A stretch of 64,000 bases of DNA, from positions 124,001 through 188,000 of the forward strand of contig URAU01000001.1 of assembly GCA_900545955.1 (NCBI GenBank), in the 5' to 3' direction. The position numbers and the translations under genes were made by a program. Shown here one piece after another: positions 51,801-58,561 of the stretch. Below the pieces are notes generated by a model. It was not told the DNA's origin, did no database searches, and saw only the letters and a program-made list of their open reading frames with translations. Positions within the stretch are counted from its first letter, which is position 1; each line of letters starts with the position of its first letter. This stretch comes from an uncultured Porphyromonadaceae bacterium. GTDB lineage: Bacteria > Bacteroidota > Bacteroidia > Bacteroidales > Muribaculaceae.

Positions 51801-51956
51801 TTCTGTCATGATAACGACTGTCGGAGCGTTTAAATCAGGAAAGATGTCGATCTCGGAACGAATCAGGGCGATAGTTCCGCCTACGAGAATCAATCCCGAC
51901 AGAATGAGGACAACCAGACGGTTATAAAGTGAGAAATGAATTATTTTATTGAGCAT
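48846..51956 (-). CDS. CusA/CzcA-family heavy-metal RND efflux pump
   Basis: The 1036-residue inner-membrane protein has 12 predicted membrane segments and two large periplasmic loops. HME-type features are RSEIDIFPDLNAPTVVIMTE near the start and AIAIGSLVDDAIVDVENVYKRL in the TM4 region with acidic proton-relay residues. GRGFLPPFNEGSMTINVSTLPGFSL marks the second half. It exports cations such as Cu/Ag, Zn/Co/Cd or Ni across the envelope with its partners; the TM4 pattern VDDAIVDVEN does not settle which metal. Order in the operon: adaptor, pump, outer channel. Confidence 0.93.
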   Translation of the reverse strand: MLNKIIHFSLYNRLVVLILSGLILVGGTIALIRSEIDIFPDLNAPTVVIMTEAPGLAPEEVERLVTFPVETAVNGATGIRRVRSSSAMGFSVVWAEFNWETDIYRARQIVSERIATLAQSFPAGVKAPTLGPQSSILGEIMIIGLTINDSIAPAGNHMGELRSIADRDIRPRLLSISGVSQVSVIGGDVSEYQILLNPALMKKFDVTLDDVLTATDAINENAVGGTHYEFGNEYIIKGVVNTRNCDDLAKTVVKSNAGAVVTLNDIAEVAMGASSPRLGSASVKARPAVLLTVTKQPLAATIQLTDRIEEELHSIAATLPPYVQISDDIFRQSDFISNSVSNLQSSLLEGALMVIIVLFFFLMNLRTTIVSLVSLPMSIIITVLILRGMNVTINTMTLGGIAIAIGSLVDDAIVDVENVYKRLRENRHRPESDRQPALHVIYEASKEVRTPIFNSSLIIVASFIPLFFLSGIEGRMLIPLGVAFIVALAASTVVALTLTPVLCSYMLSSDKATGMLNRQPWLAEKLRNAYSRSLEWCLLHGKVVIAITAALFISAVILVFTLGRGFLPPFNEGSMTINVSTLPGFSLEESDRVGRMAEEIILATPEVRTVARKTGRAELDEHSLGVNVSEIEAPYTLSGRSRNEMVRDVRRRLSEIPGVNIEIGQPISHRIDAMLSGSEAQIAIKVFGTDLNKLFIYGREISTILKEIPGVTDVNLEQQMERPQLKITPRRELLARYGITPGQFARTVDVALAGMVVGEVYDGNLPYNITLKFNEDSRNSIAGLADIMIDSNVGKIPLSYVADIESTTGPNTINRENVGRRIVISANVDGSGNLSGIVDQIRQRIDSEIQLPEGYHVTYGGQFENEARASRTLALATIIALLVIFMLLYADFRNLSQSMVILINMPLAMIGGVWILKLTGNDLNIPAIIGFISLLGIATRNGMLLMSRYNQLQIEGETLEQRVRSGSTDRLIPIVMTALTSALALIPLALRSGVPGNEIQSPLALVILGGLVSSTTLNIFVVPVLYKFISTRKKPK

Positions 51957-52023
51957 ATGGTGAGGTCGTACTTCGGGAAATACATTGAAATAATTTCTTC
52001 AAAAGTCGGAGCAATAAGGCTTC

Positions 52024-53187
52024 TTAATGGGTATGGCCTTCCGGCCGGACTCCGGAGGCCTCTGCCAGACGGAGAAATGTGACGCCTTCCGTCACAACGT
52101 CGTCGCCGGCATGCAGGCCACCGGCTACCTCAACCCTGTCAGCGGATCTACGGCCTAAGGATACGGGACGTTTCTCATAGCCGTCGGCATCCAGACGGAC
52201 GTATACAAATGTCTGTCCCTGCTGTTCACTTATTGCAGAAAGCGGTAGGGATAAGGTTTCGGTTCTTTGGGGGGAATGGAGATATACTTCGCAATACGTA
52301 CCGGGAGTCAGAGTTTTGTTGGATATGGAAAAATAGAGGGGGATATATCCGTTCTGAGCAATTACGGTCGATGCGTTTACCCTATGGCCGTTTAACTTGC
52401 TGACAGATAGCAGTTCGGATGTGCCGTTTATGCGGAAGTCGGCATCGGTAAACGAAGCGATATCAGATGAATAGCGAACAGGTACGTTCACACGAAGTAC
52501 GACCTGATTCGACGATGCGATTGTCGCAATCGCATCGCCGGGATTTACGGCCTGACCCTGGCTGGCCGTCAGCGACGTAATCACGCCTGTTACCGGCGAA
52601 GTGACAACGCTCCCACGGCTGGACGACGTCGCCCCCAAGGCTGCTTTTGCGATCTCATATGCCTGTAGGGCCGCGTTGTAGTCGCGGGTTGATACAATAC
52701 CTTCAGCATGCAGCGGTTCGAGCCGCTGAAGTTCGCGCTTTGCGGCCTCAACTTGTACGCGTGCATTTTCCGTAACGTCGCCACCGGCCATGCCCGCACC
52801 TGATATTGAGGCGATTGCCTGCCCTGCTACGACCTGGCTGCCGAGCGTTATTGATGGTGAGAACGTAAGGATGCCACCAGATCGGGCCGATGCGATGCCT
52901 TGGCCGACAGGGGAGTAGTCGATTGCGCCATCGACAGGAATCGCTTCCTGAAATTCTCCGGCTTTCAGCCTGGAAACTTTTATCCCGAGTTTTTGTGCCT
53001 GTTCCGGTTCTATTATAATATGGGAAGGGGAGTGGTTATGTTCACCCTCGTCGATTATATCAGCAGAATCATGAGCATGATTATGGTTGTGGGCAAGTTC
53101 ATTGGACTCATGATGACATCCACAAAGCAATCCGGTGAAAACGATTGCCGCTATAACATTGAAATTGATTCCGGGTAAGTATTTCAT
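52024..53187 (-). CDS. His-rich CusB/CzcB-type efflux adaptor lipoprotein
   Basis: The 387-residue membrane-fusion protein has a lipobox LLCGC (Cys24) followed by a histidine-rich segment (HHESNELAHNHNHAHD...GEHNHSPSH), then lipoyl/barrel-sandwich and beta-barrel domains (GGILTFSPSITLGSQVVAGQ, SPVTGVITSLTASQGQAVNPG), and ends GHTH. The His-rich stretch is likely to bind metal ions and pass them to the pump, as in CusB/CzcB, and supports a metal substrate. It is the first gene of the efflux operon, 67 bp before the pump gene. Confidence 0.92.
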   Translation of the reverse strand: MKYLPGINFNVIAAIVFTGLLCGCHHESNELAHNHNHAHDSADIIDEGEHNHSPSHIIIEPEQAQKLGIKVSRLKAGEFQEAIPVDGAIDYSPVGQGIASARSGGILTFSPSITLGSQVVAGQAIASISGAGMAGGDVTENARVQVEAAKRELQRLEPLHAEGIVSTRDYNAALQAYEIAKAALGATSSSRGSVVTSPVTGVITSLTASQGQAVNPGDAIATIASSNQVVLRVNVPVRYSSDIASFTDADFRINGTSELLSVSKLNGHRVNASTVIAQNGYIPLYFSISNKTLTPGTYCEVYLHSPQRTETLSLPLSAISEQQGQTFVYVRLDADGYEKRPVSLGRRSADRVEVAGGLHAGDDVVTEGVTFLRLAEASGVRPEGHTH

Positions 53188-53214
53188 CGTATGGGCGGGA
53201 AAATTATATTTTCA

Positions 53215-53222
53215 CAAATTTA
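53215..53222 (-). promoter_or_regulatory. -7 box of the RND efflux operon
   Basis: The minus strand reads TAAATTTG, matching TAnnTTTG, about 28 bp before the adaptor ATG. No convincing -33 box. It is divergent from the rmuC promoter 25 bp away. Confidence 0.6.
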
Positions 53223-53245
53223 CGCCTTTTGCACATGCTTTTCAT

Positions 53246-53253
53246 TATATTTG
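53246..53253 (+). promoter_or_regulatory. -7 box of rmuC
   Basis: TATATTTG matches TAnnTTTG about 85 bp before the rmuC ATG. A TTTG occurs upstream but at 14 nt spacing, shorter than usual. Confidence 0.55.
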
Positions 53254-53337
53254 CATTCCTAATTTTTGCACAATTCGGCGGCTCGCTTGCATATTTCAGT
53301 CGCTTGATCGTGATAAAATATTTTTGAACAGTTACTT

Positions 53338-54813
53338 ATGATAGAAAGTGTTATTATATTTTTTGCGGCATTGCTTATTGTGGCTGCCATGATGTATTTT
53401 GCCCGACAGATTAAAGTTTCAGGCGAGAGGGGAGAGGCCAGTGCCCTCAAGACTCTTATTGCATCAAAGGATGAACTGATTTCGCAGCGCGATGGTATTA
53501 TTACCGATCTTCGTCAGCAGTTGCAGAGAAAGAACAATGAGGTTGCTGAGGAGATGCGCAAACGTACCGAGGCCGACATTGCGCTTAAGGAAATCCGCTC
53601 GACTCTCGACGATGCCAACCAAAAGAATGCAACTTTGCAGGCCGAAATGGCACGAATGGAGGAGCGCGTCGCATCGGCTGAAAAAGAGTTTCAACAGCGT
53701 AGGGCTATCATAGAGGAAATGCAGAAATCCTCCACCGAGCATTTTAAAAATCTCGCCGGCGAGATTTTTAAGGAACAGACCGAATCAATCCATAACGCTA
53801 CCAGGCGGAATATCAGTCAGCTTCTTGAGCCTCTTAAAGAAAATATCGATAGTTTCCGAAAGAGGGTAAACGACGCATACGAGACGGAATCAAGGGAACG
53901 TTTTTCTTTGCAAAAGGAAATCAAAAACCTGATTGAACTGAATCAGAACATCAGCCTTGAAGCCCGTCATCTTACTAAGGCCCTTCGCGGGGATTCAAAG
54001 ATTCAGGGTGACTGGGGGGAGATGATTCTTGAGCGTCTACTCGAAATGTCCGGACTGCAGGAGGGTATTCATTTCAAATGTCAGGCGACCACAAATGAGG
54101 ATGGCTCCAAAATTGCTTCCGAGGATGGACGCCAGCTCCGGCCGGATGTTGTAATCAATTATCCTGATGGACGTTGCGTAGTCATCGATTCTAAAGTTTC
54201 GCTCACGGCATATATAGATTACGTCAATGCCGATTCAGCTGATACTGTGGCTGTTGACGCCGCTGCCAAGAGGCATTTGCTCTCGGTGAAAAAACATATA
54301 GCAGAATTGGCCGATAAACGTTATCAGGACCTCGTGGGTGATAAGCGCCTGGATTTCGTTATGATGTTCATCCCCAATGAGGGCGCTTATATGGCGATGA
54401 TGAAACTGCAGCCGGATATTTGGCAGGAGGCATATGAAAAGCGCGTATTGCTTACGTCGCCCACACATCTCATAGCAGCTCTGCGCATGCTCGAGCAGCT
54501 TTGGAAACAGGATTCGGTAAACAAAAATGTTCAGGAAATAGCGAGGCTGAGTGGTACGATGCTCGACAAATTCACGAACGTCACGTTGGATCTTGAAAAC
54601 ATTAATAAGCATCTTAAGGCTGCCGGCGATGCTTATTTGCAGGCAAAAAGCCGTTTGGCTGAAGGAAAGGGAAATATAGTTGTTACTGCGCAGAAAATTG
54701 TCCGGCTGGGGGCTAAAACCAGTAAAGGCGCGGAAATTAACCGAATGGAGTCCAGCGAGTCTGATGTCGCCGATTTGGAATCTGAAGCGAATGGGATGCT
54801 GTCAGAATCTTAA
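53338..54813 (+). CDS. rmuC: DNA recombination protein RmuC
   Basis: RmuC proteins limit recombination at inverted repeats and are nuclease-like. The 491-residue protein has an N-terminal membrane helix (IIFFAALLIVAAMMYFA), a long coiled coil (about 30-180), and the RmuC domain with KALRGDSKIQGDWGEMILER, RPDVVINYPDG, VIDSKVSLTAY and FVMMFIPNEGAY. Length is normal for the family. Confidence 0.95.
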   Translation: MIESVIIFFAALLIVAAMMYFARQIKVSGERGEASALKTLIASKDELISQRDGIITDLRQQLQRKNNEVAEEMRKRTEADIALKEIRSTLDDANQKNATLQAEMARMEERVASAEKEFQQRRAIIEEMQKSSTEHFKNLAGEIFKEQTESIHNATRRNISQLLEPLKENIDSFRKRVNDAYETESRERFSLQKEIKNLIELNQNISLEARHLTKALRGDSKIQGDWGEMILERLLEMSGLQEGIHFKCQATTNEDGSKIASEDGRQLRPDVVINYPDGRCVVIDSKVSLTAYIDYVNADSADTVAVDAAAKRHLLSVKKHIAELADKRYQDLVGDKRLDFVMMFIPNEGAYMAMMKLQPDIWQEAYEKRVLLTSPTHLIAALRMLEQLWKQDSVNKNVQEIARLSGTMLDKFTNVTLDLENINKHLKAAGDAYLQAKSRLAEGKGNIVVTAQKIVRLGAKTSKGAEINRMESSESDVADLESEANGMLSES

Positions 54814-55175
54814 ATAGTCGCTATATTCAAGAGCATGCAAAGGAACGGCATCGTAATAACAAGTAGATAACAAGTAGAATTATGATTGAATTCCATAAAT
54901 GGAAATCAAGATTCAAATTCATGTAGGATTCTTGGGGGAAATTCCATGATTTCGGGCAATTTCACATAAAATTTAAGTTGACCCAGACGTATGAGAGGAA
55001 TGGGGTCGTTTAAATGTAGGATTCGATTATCTTGCTGACCTTACTCTATTGGATTGTCTCATTTGCTATATAATGGGGGTTATGTAAAATAGAGCGTGAA
55101 GGCCTTCCCCTCCGATGAGTATTCTTCACATTGAAAATATTTGGTATATCTTTTTCATACTTGTAGTTCCTGCGT
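54814..55175. other. Gene-free A/T-rich interval between rmuC and pyrK
   Basis: About 360 bp show no convincing coding frame; the longest ATG frames are under 20 codons. The decamer atgtaggatt occurs twice (near 54925 and 55014) and aacaagtaga is tandemly repeated near 54857. A loose inverted repeat gaccc/gggtc lies near 54978-55006. Base composition is more A/T-rich than the neighbouring genes. I see no known RNA family. Confidence 0.5.
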
Positions 55176-55206
55176 TTTGTCGCAGACGTTATAATTGCTA
55201 ACTTTG
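55176..55206 (+). promoter_or_regulatory. pyrK promoter
   Basis: TTTG (55176-55179), 19 nt, TAACTTTG (55199-55206) is an exact Bacteroidetes promoter. Transcription would begin near 55213, so the in-frame TTG at 55195 cannot be the start and the ATG at 55234 is used. Confidence 0.85.
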
Positions 55207-55233
55207 CTGAAGTTAATCTCAAATGTCCGAATT

Positions 55234-56067
55234 ATGCCAGTTCCCGACGAACGAACCTCAATTGGTTCCTCAGATAAACATACTCACAAATCGCTTACTG
55301 ATTTTGTGATTCAGAAGAATATCAGGCTATCTGATACATATGCCTTGCTGGTTTTACGCGAGTGCGGAGGCCAAACCGTAGATTGGAATCATGTCTTTCC
55401 GGGGCAATTTGTCGAAATTCAAATTGTTGCTGACTCGATGGCGTTAAGACGTCCGATTTCCCTACATGATATTGATTCTGCCAATCACACAATTACTTTG
55501 CTCGTGCGGGTGGCCGGTCGGCAGACGGCAATATTGTGTGATATGCCTTCCGGAACCGTTCTTAATGTGATGCTTCCTTTGGGTAATGGTTTCAATCTGG
55601 CGGCTGCCGGAGAGTCCCCTTTGCTTGTGGGCGGAGGTGTGGGAGTTGCCCCTCTCCTACTCCTTGGTAAATGCTTGAAATCTAATGGTATACAGCCTAC
55701 GTTCCTTCTCGCGGCAAAGTCTGCTACTGAGCTCCTGCGGATTGAAGAATTCAGGAATGTCGGTAATGTCCTGATTTCTACTGACGATGGCTCGGCCGGT
55801 GTGGCAGGACTTATTACTGAAAATCCCGCATTACATTCTGATGTCTGGTCGCATATTTATTGCTGTGGACCGATGCCTATGATGAAAGCTGTAGCGGCGA
55901 TAGCGTTGGCTGGGAGAATTTCTTGCGAGGTTTCTCTGGAGAATTCGATGGCGTGCGGTCTCGGTGCTTGCCTTTGTTGTGTTGAAAACACGGTAGATGC
56001 CGGGAATGTCTGTGTATGTACTGATGGACCGGTCTTCGACATAAATCGTCTCAACTGGTTTAGTTGA
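55234..56067 (+). CDS. pyrK: Dihydroorotate dehydrogenase electron-transfer subunit PyrK
   Basis: PyrK carries FAD and a 2Fe-2S cluster and passes electrons from dihydroorotate oxidation (PyrD class 1B) to NAD. The 277-residue protein has the FAD-binding RRPISLHDID, the nucleotide-binding GGGVGVAPLLLL, CCGPMPMMKA and the iron-sulfur cysteines in CGLGACLCCVEN...CVCTDG. Start choice follows the promoter. pyrD normally follows pyrK, but here the next gene is convergent, so pyrD must be elsewhere or absent. The codon and base use look more A/T-rich than in neighbouring genes. Confidence 0.92.
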   Translation: MPVPDERTSIGSSDKHTHKSLTDFVIQKNIRLSDTYALLVLRECGGQTVDWNHVFPGQFVEIQIVADSMALRRPISLHDIDSANHTITLLVRVAGRQTAILCDMPSGTVLNVMLPLGNGFNLAAAGESPLLVGGGVGVAPLLLLGKCLKSNGIQPTFLLAAKSATELLRIEEFRNVGNVLISTDDGSAGVAGLITENPALHSDVWSHIYCCGPMPMMKAVAAIALAGRISCEVSLENSMACGLGACLCCVENTVDAGNVCVCTDGPVFDINRLNWFS

Positions 56068-56200
56068 GAACAGGCTCGATTATTCCGGTAAGATTGATTG
56101 GGCCATTAATAAACACCGTTTCGGGCGTTTCCCTGACAAATGGTGTTAGTTCCACAATATCCCCTAACCTTTTATATATTTGTAAGTGAAGATCTATATC

Positions 56201-56239
56201 GCCGATGCGCACTATGCCAAATAGTGCGCATCGGCCTTT
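56201..56239. terminator. Bidirectional terminator between pyrK and the DUF4296 gene
   Basis: Perfect 15-base arms gccgatgcgcactat and atagtgcgcatcggc with a 5-nt loop are followed by ctttt on the plus strand. It stands about 130 bp after pyrK and 55 bp after the DUF4296 gene on the other strand. Confidence 0.88.
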
Positions 56240-56293
56240 TATATCCGGAAGTTTATTCTTGTTGAGAATGCGACATATCATATTCTCAATCGC

Positions 56294-57412
56294 TTACTTA
56301 GTGCGTTTCGTAGGAATGGCTTTGGCAGGCGCGGCCGACGAACGTTTTATCGGTTGTGCCGAGCGTTGACGTTCGCGGGCTTCTCTTCGCTGAGTTGCCG
56401 TGGGTTTATGTTGCGAGGCATCCTGGCGGTGTTCGCTCGCTTTGTTGGCCGACGAACTTTCCGGAGCCTCAATTCCTTCGGCCAACGGCCGATGCCGTTC
56501 AGTAGTTGGGCGACGATGTATAGTCTGGACATTTTCTATCGCGTCTGTCGCCATTGCTGTCGAATCCTTTTCCGCTTCGTTTTCAATGACATCTCCTGTA
56601 TGGAATATTTCCGGACGTGCACTGAATCCCGGGATTAAATCCTTGCGCTGTCGCGTGAGAGATATACTGTCTATTTCAAAGCGGATGTTTTTCTCCGGTT
56701 TGAAAACGAGATAACCGTATACACGAAGTGGTGTCTCTGTTGAATCTACCTGAATCTGCAGGCGGTTGGGAAACCGCATTGAGTTCGAACGATCTACGTA
56801 ATGCGTCAGTCCGCCGGCATAATCAATCAGGACTCTGGCTGTTACGTCGCTTTGGCCATTGATAGGTTTATAGTGGAGGGTATAGATGTCGCCGGCCTTC
56901 CATGTGCTGTCGGGTGAAACCGAGAATGTAACGATACGGGAAGGCATCGTTTCCGAAACGAGAATACGTTCCGGACCGCGCCATACGGCTACGGAATCGC
57001 CTGCAATCGCAATCTGGGCCGAATTGGCACTTACAATGTCGCTCTGCCTCTGATGCAGAATCTCTATCGTCCGGTCGTATACCTTGATGTATTCCTCGAT
57101 ATTGTTGCCATACCACACGTAGGATGTATCGACCTGCTCAGCCGTAACTCCGTGTGCCTCGTATACGCTTTGCTTCAGTAGCTTACGGGTTGAATCAGAG
57201 GGAAAATCGGAATAATTGAAGTCAATTACGGCCTCGGCCATATGTATATCGGCCATAAGCTGCGCCATCTCTTCCCTATCAAGGACATAGTCGGGCGTCT
57301 TCTTGCATCCTGATGTCAGAAGCAGAAATGTAGCGGCAAATGCAAGATAAAAGTTTGCACCGACGCCCCGACCGTTGATTTTGCGTGAATGGAAGAGACT
57401 ACTGCGTTTCAT
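56294..57412 (-). CDS. DUF4296 lipoprotein with a low-complexity C-terminal tail
   Basis: The 372-residue protein has a signal peptide with lipobox LTSGC (Cys36) and an N-terminal DUF4296 domain (EEMAQLMADIHMAEAVIDFNY, EYIKVYDRTIEILHQR), a helical domain confined to Bacteroidetes lipoproteins and without known function. A beta-rich middle region follows, then a Ser/Thr/Arg/Pro-rich tail of about 80 residues (HRQDASQHKPTATQRREARE). It overlaps the end of lspA by 4 bp (ATGA), so it is translated with the enzyme that processes lipoproteins. Confidence 0.85.
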   Translation of the reverse strand: MKRSSLFHSRKINGRGVGANFYLAFAATFLLLTSGCKKTPDYVLDREEMAQLMADIHMAEAVIDFNYSDFPSDSTRKLLKQSVYEAHGVTAEQVDTSYVWYGNNIEEYIKVYDRTIEILHQRQSDIVSANSAQIAIAGDSVAVWRGPERILVSETMPSRIVTFSVSPDSTWKAGDIYTLHYKPINGQSDVTARVLIDYAGGLTHYVDRSNSMRFPNRLQIQVDSTETPLRVYGYLVFKPEKNIRFEIDSISLTRQRKDLIPGFSARPEIFHTGDVIENEAEKDSTAMATDAIENVQTIHRRPTTERHRPLAEGIEAPESSSANKASEHRQDASQHKPTATQRREARERQRSAQPIKRSSAAPAKAIPTKRTK

Positions 57413-58086
57413 TTCACTTGGTCGTTTGTATCGTTATCAGCCATTTCCTGTGCCTTCCTTCGCCATGGGACGAGTGATATCTGATTGGAATAAAACAGAA
57501 TAAGGGCCACCATCCCTACGCTTATGGCAGCATCGGCGAGATTGAATACCGGTCGGAAAAACATGAAGTGACGTCCGCCGATTATCGGCATCCATGCGGG
57601 CCAATCCCATTCGCAAAGCGGAAAATAAAACATATCCACTACAAGACCGTGAAGGAAAGTACTGTAGCCGCCGTTGGCTGGGAAAACCTGCGCAACCTCT
57701 GGCGGAAGAGGATTATTGAAAATCAGGCCATAGAACATGCAGTCTACTATATTGCCTGCGGCGCCGGCCACCACAAGTGCCAGGCAGACAAGATAACCTG
57801 TGCGACATTCTTTCCGGCCGTAAATTCGGCAAATATAGAATATCAGGAAACCGACGGTTGCAATGCGGAGCAGGGTCAGGAGTAGTTTGCTGCCGATTTC
57901 CCAGCCGAAAGCCATTCCGTTGTTCTGGATGAACACAAGTTGAAACCAGGAGAAAATCTCAAGACTCTCTCCCAGATAAAAGTTGGTTTTGACCCAGAAT
58001 TTCAGCACCTGATCGGCTAAGAGTATGGTCAGGATTATGCCTGCCACGAGCAGTCCGCGCCTTCGGGGGCATGACATGTGCGTCAT
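57409..58086 (-). CDS. lspA: Lipoprotein signal peptidase
   Basis: LspA cleaves the signal peptide of diacylated prolipoproteins in the inner membrane. The 225-residue protein has four membrane segments and the catalytic aspartates in GAAGNIVDCMFYG and FNLADAAISVG. Somewhat longer than E. coli LspA (164), as in Bacteroidetes. It abuts the DksA-like gene upstream and overlaps the DUF4296 lipoprotein gene by 4 bp downstream. Confidence 0.95.
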   Translation of the reverse strand: MTHMSCPRRRGLLVAGIILTILLADQVLKFWVKTNFYLGESLEIFSWFQLVFIQNNGMAFGWEIGSKLLLTLLRIATVGFLIFYICRIYGRKECRTGYLVCLALVVAGAAGNIVDCMFYGLIFNNPLPPEVAQVFPANGGYSTFLHGLVVDMFYFPLCEWDWPAWMPIIGGRHFMFFRPVFNLADAAISVGMVALILFYSNQISLVPWRRKAQEMADNDTNDQVK

Positions 58087-58458
58087 TTATTTCTTTTTGG
58101 AATCAACGTTCAGAGTGGCATGAGGCACTACGCGCAGACGCTCCTTCGGAATAAGTTCGCCTGTGATTCTGTCAATGCCATAGGTTTTGTTCTCGATGCG
58201 CACGAGCGCGGCTTGTAGATGTTTGATGAACTGGGCCTGTCGTTGCGCCAGGCGCACGGCCTCTTCCTTTGAAAGGGTTGAAGCGCCCTCTTCAAGCACC
58301 TTGAACGTCGGCGATGTGTCAGCCGTTCCGTTGCCGTCGGTATTCATCACTTCGGCGCGCAATTTTTCATATTCATTGCGTGCTTTGTCGAGCTTCTGGT
58401 TTATGAGAACCTTGAATTCTTCAAGTTCCTCGTCGGTGTAGCGAGTTTTCTCTGTCAT
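58087..58458 (-). CDS. DksA/TraR-family protein without zinc-finger cysteines
   Basis: The 123-residue protein starts MTEKTRYTDEELEEFKVLI, contains a coiled-coil region and ends with the family segment YGIDRITGELIPKERLRVVPHATL. In classical DksA four cysteines bind zinc at this place; here there are none, and the position usually held by C in YGIC is D. The family binds the RNA polymerase secondary channel and works with ppGpp in other bacteria; whether this variant does so is unknown. It leads the operon with lspA (no gap) and the DUF4296 gene. The start at 58458 avoids a less likely upstream extension. Confidence 0.9.
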   Translation of the reverse strand: MTEKTRYTDEELEEFKVLINQKLDKARNEYEKLRAEVMNTDGNGTADTSPTFKVLEEGASTLSKEEAVRLAQRQAQFIKHLQAALVRIENKTYGIDRITGELIPKERLRVVPHATLNVDSKKK

Positions 58459-58526
58459 GGTAAAATTGTGAGCTGTGTGAATTTGGATATATACCAAACA
58501 CTACAGAATGCTATATCGTTCAGAGC

Positions 58527-58554
58527 GGGGAGAGCAATTTGTGTTGCTCTCCCC
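58527..58554 (-). terminator. Hairpin after ileS
   Basis: Perfect 11-base arms ggggagagcaa and ttgctctcccc with a 6-nt loop lie 8 bp downstream of the ileS stop. No U-tract follows on the minus strand. Confidence 0.75.
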
Positions 58555-58561
58555 TCCCCTG

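Noticed and set aside
54814..55175. Possible non-coding RNA gene between rmuC and pyrK
   Set aside because: Only loose repeats were found, with no stable long stem, promoter pair or terminator of its own.
56060..56281. 73-codon open frame on the minus strand
   Set aside because: A perfect 15-bp-arm terminator hairpin lies inside it, and it fits the gap between convergent genes; coding is unlikely.
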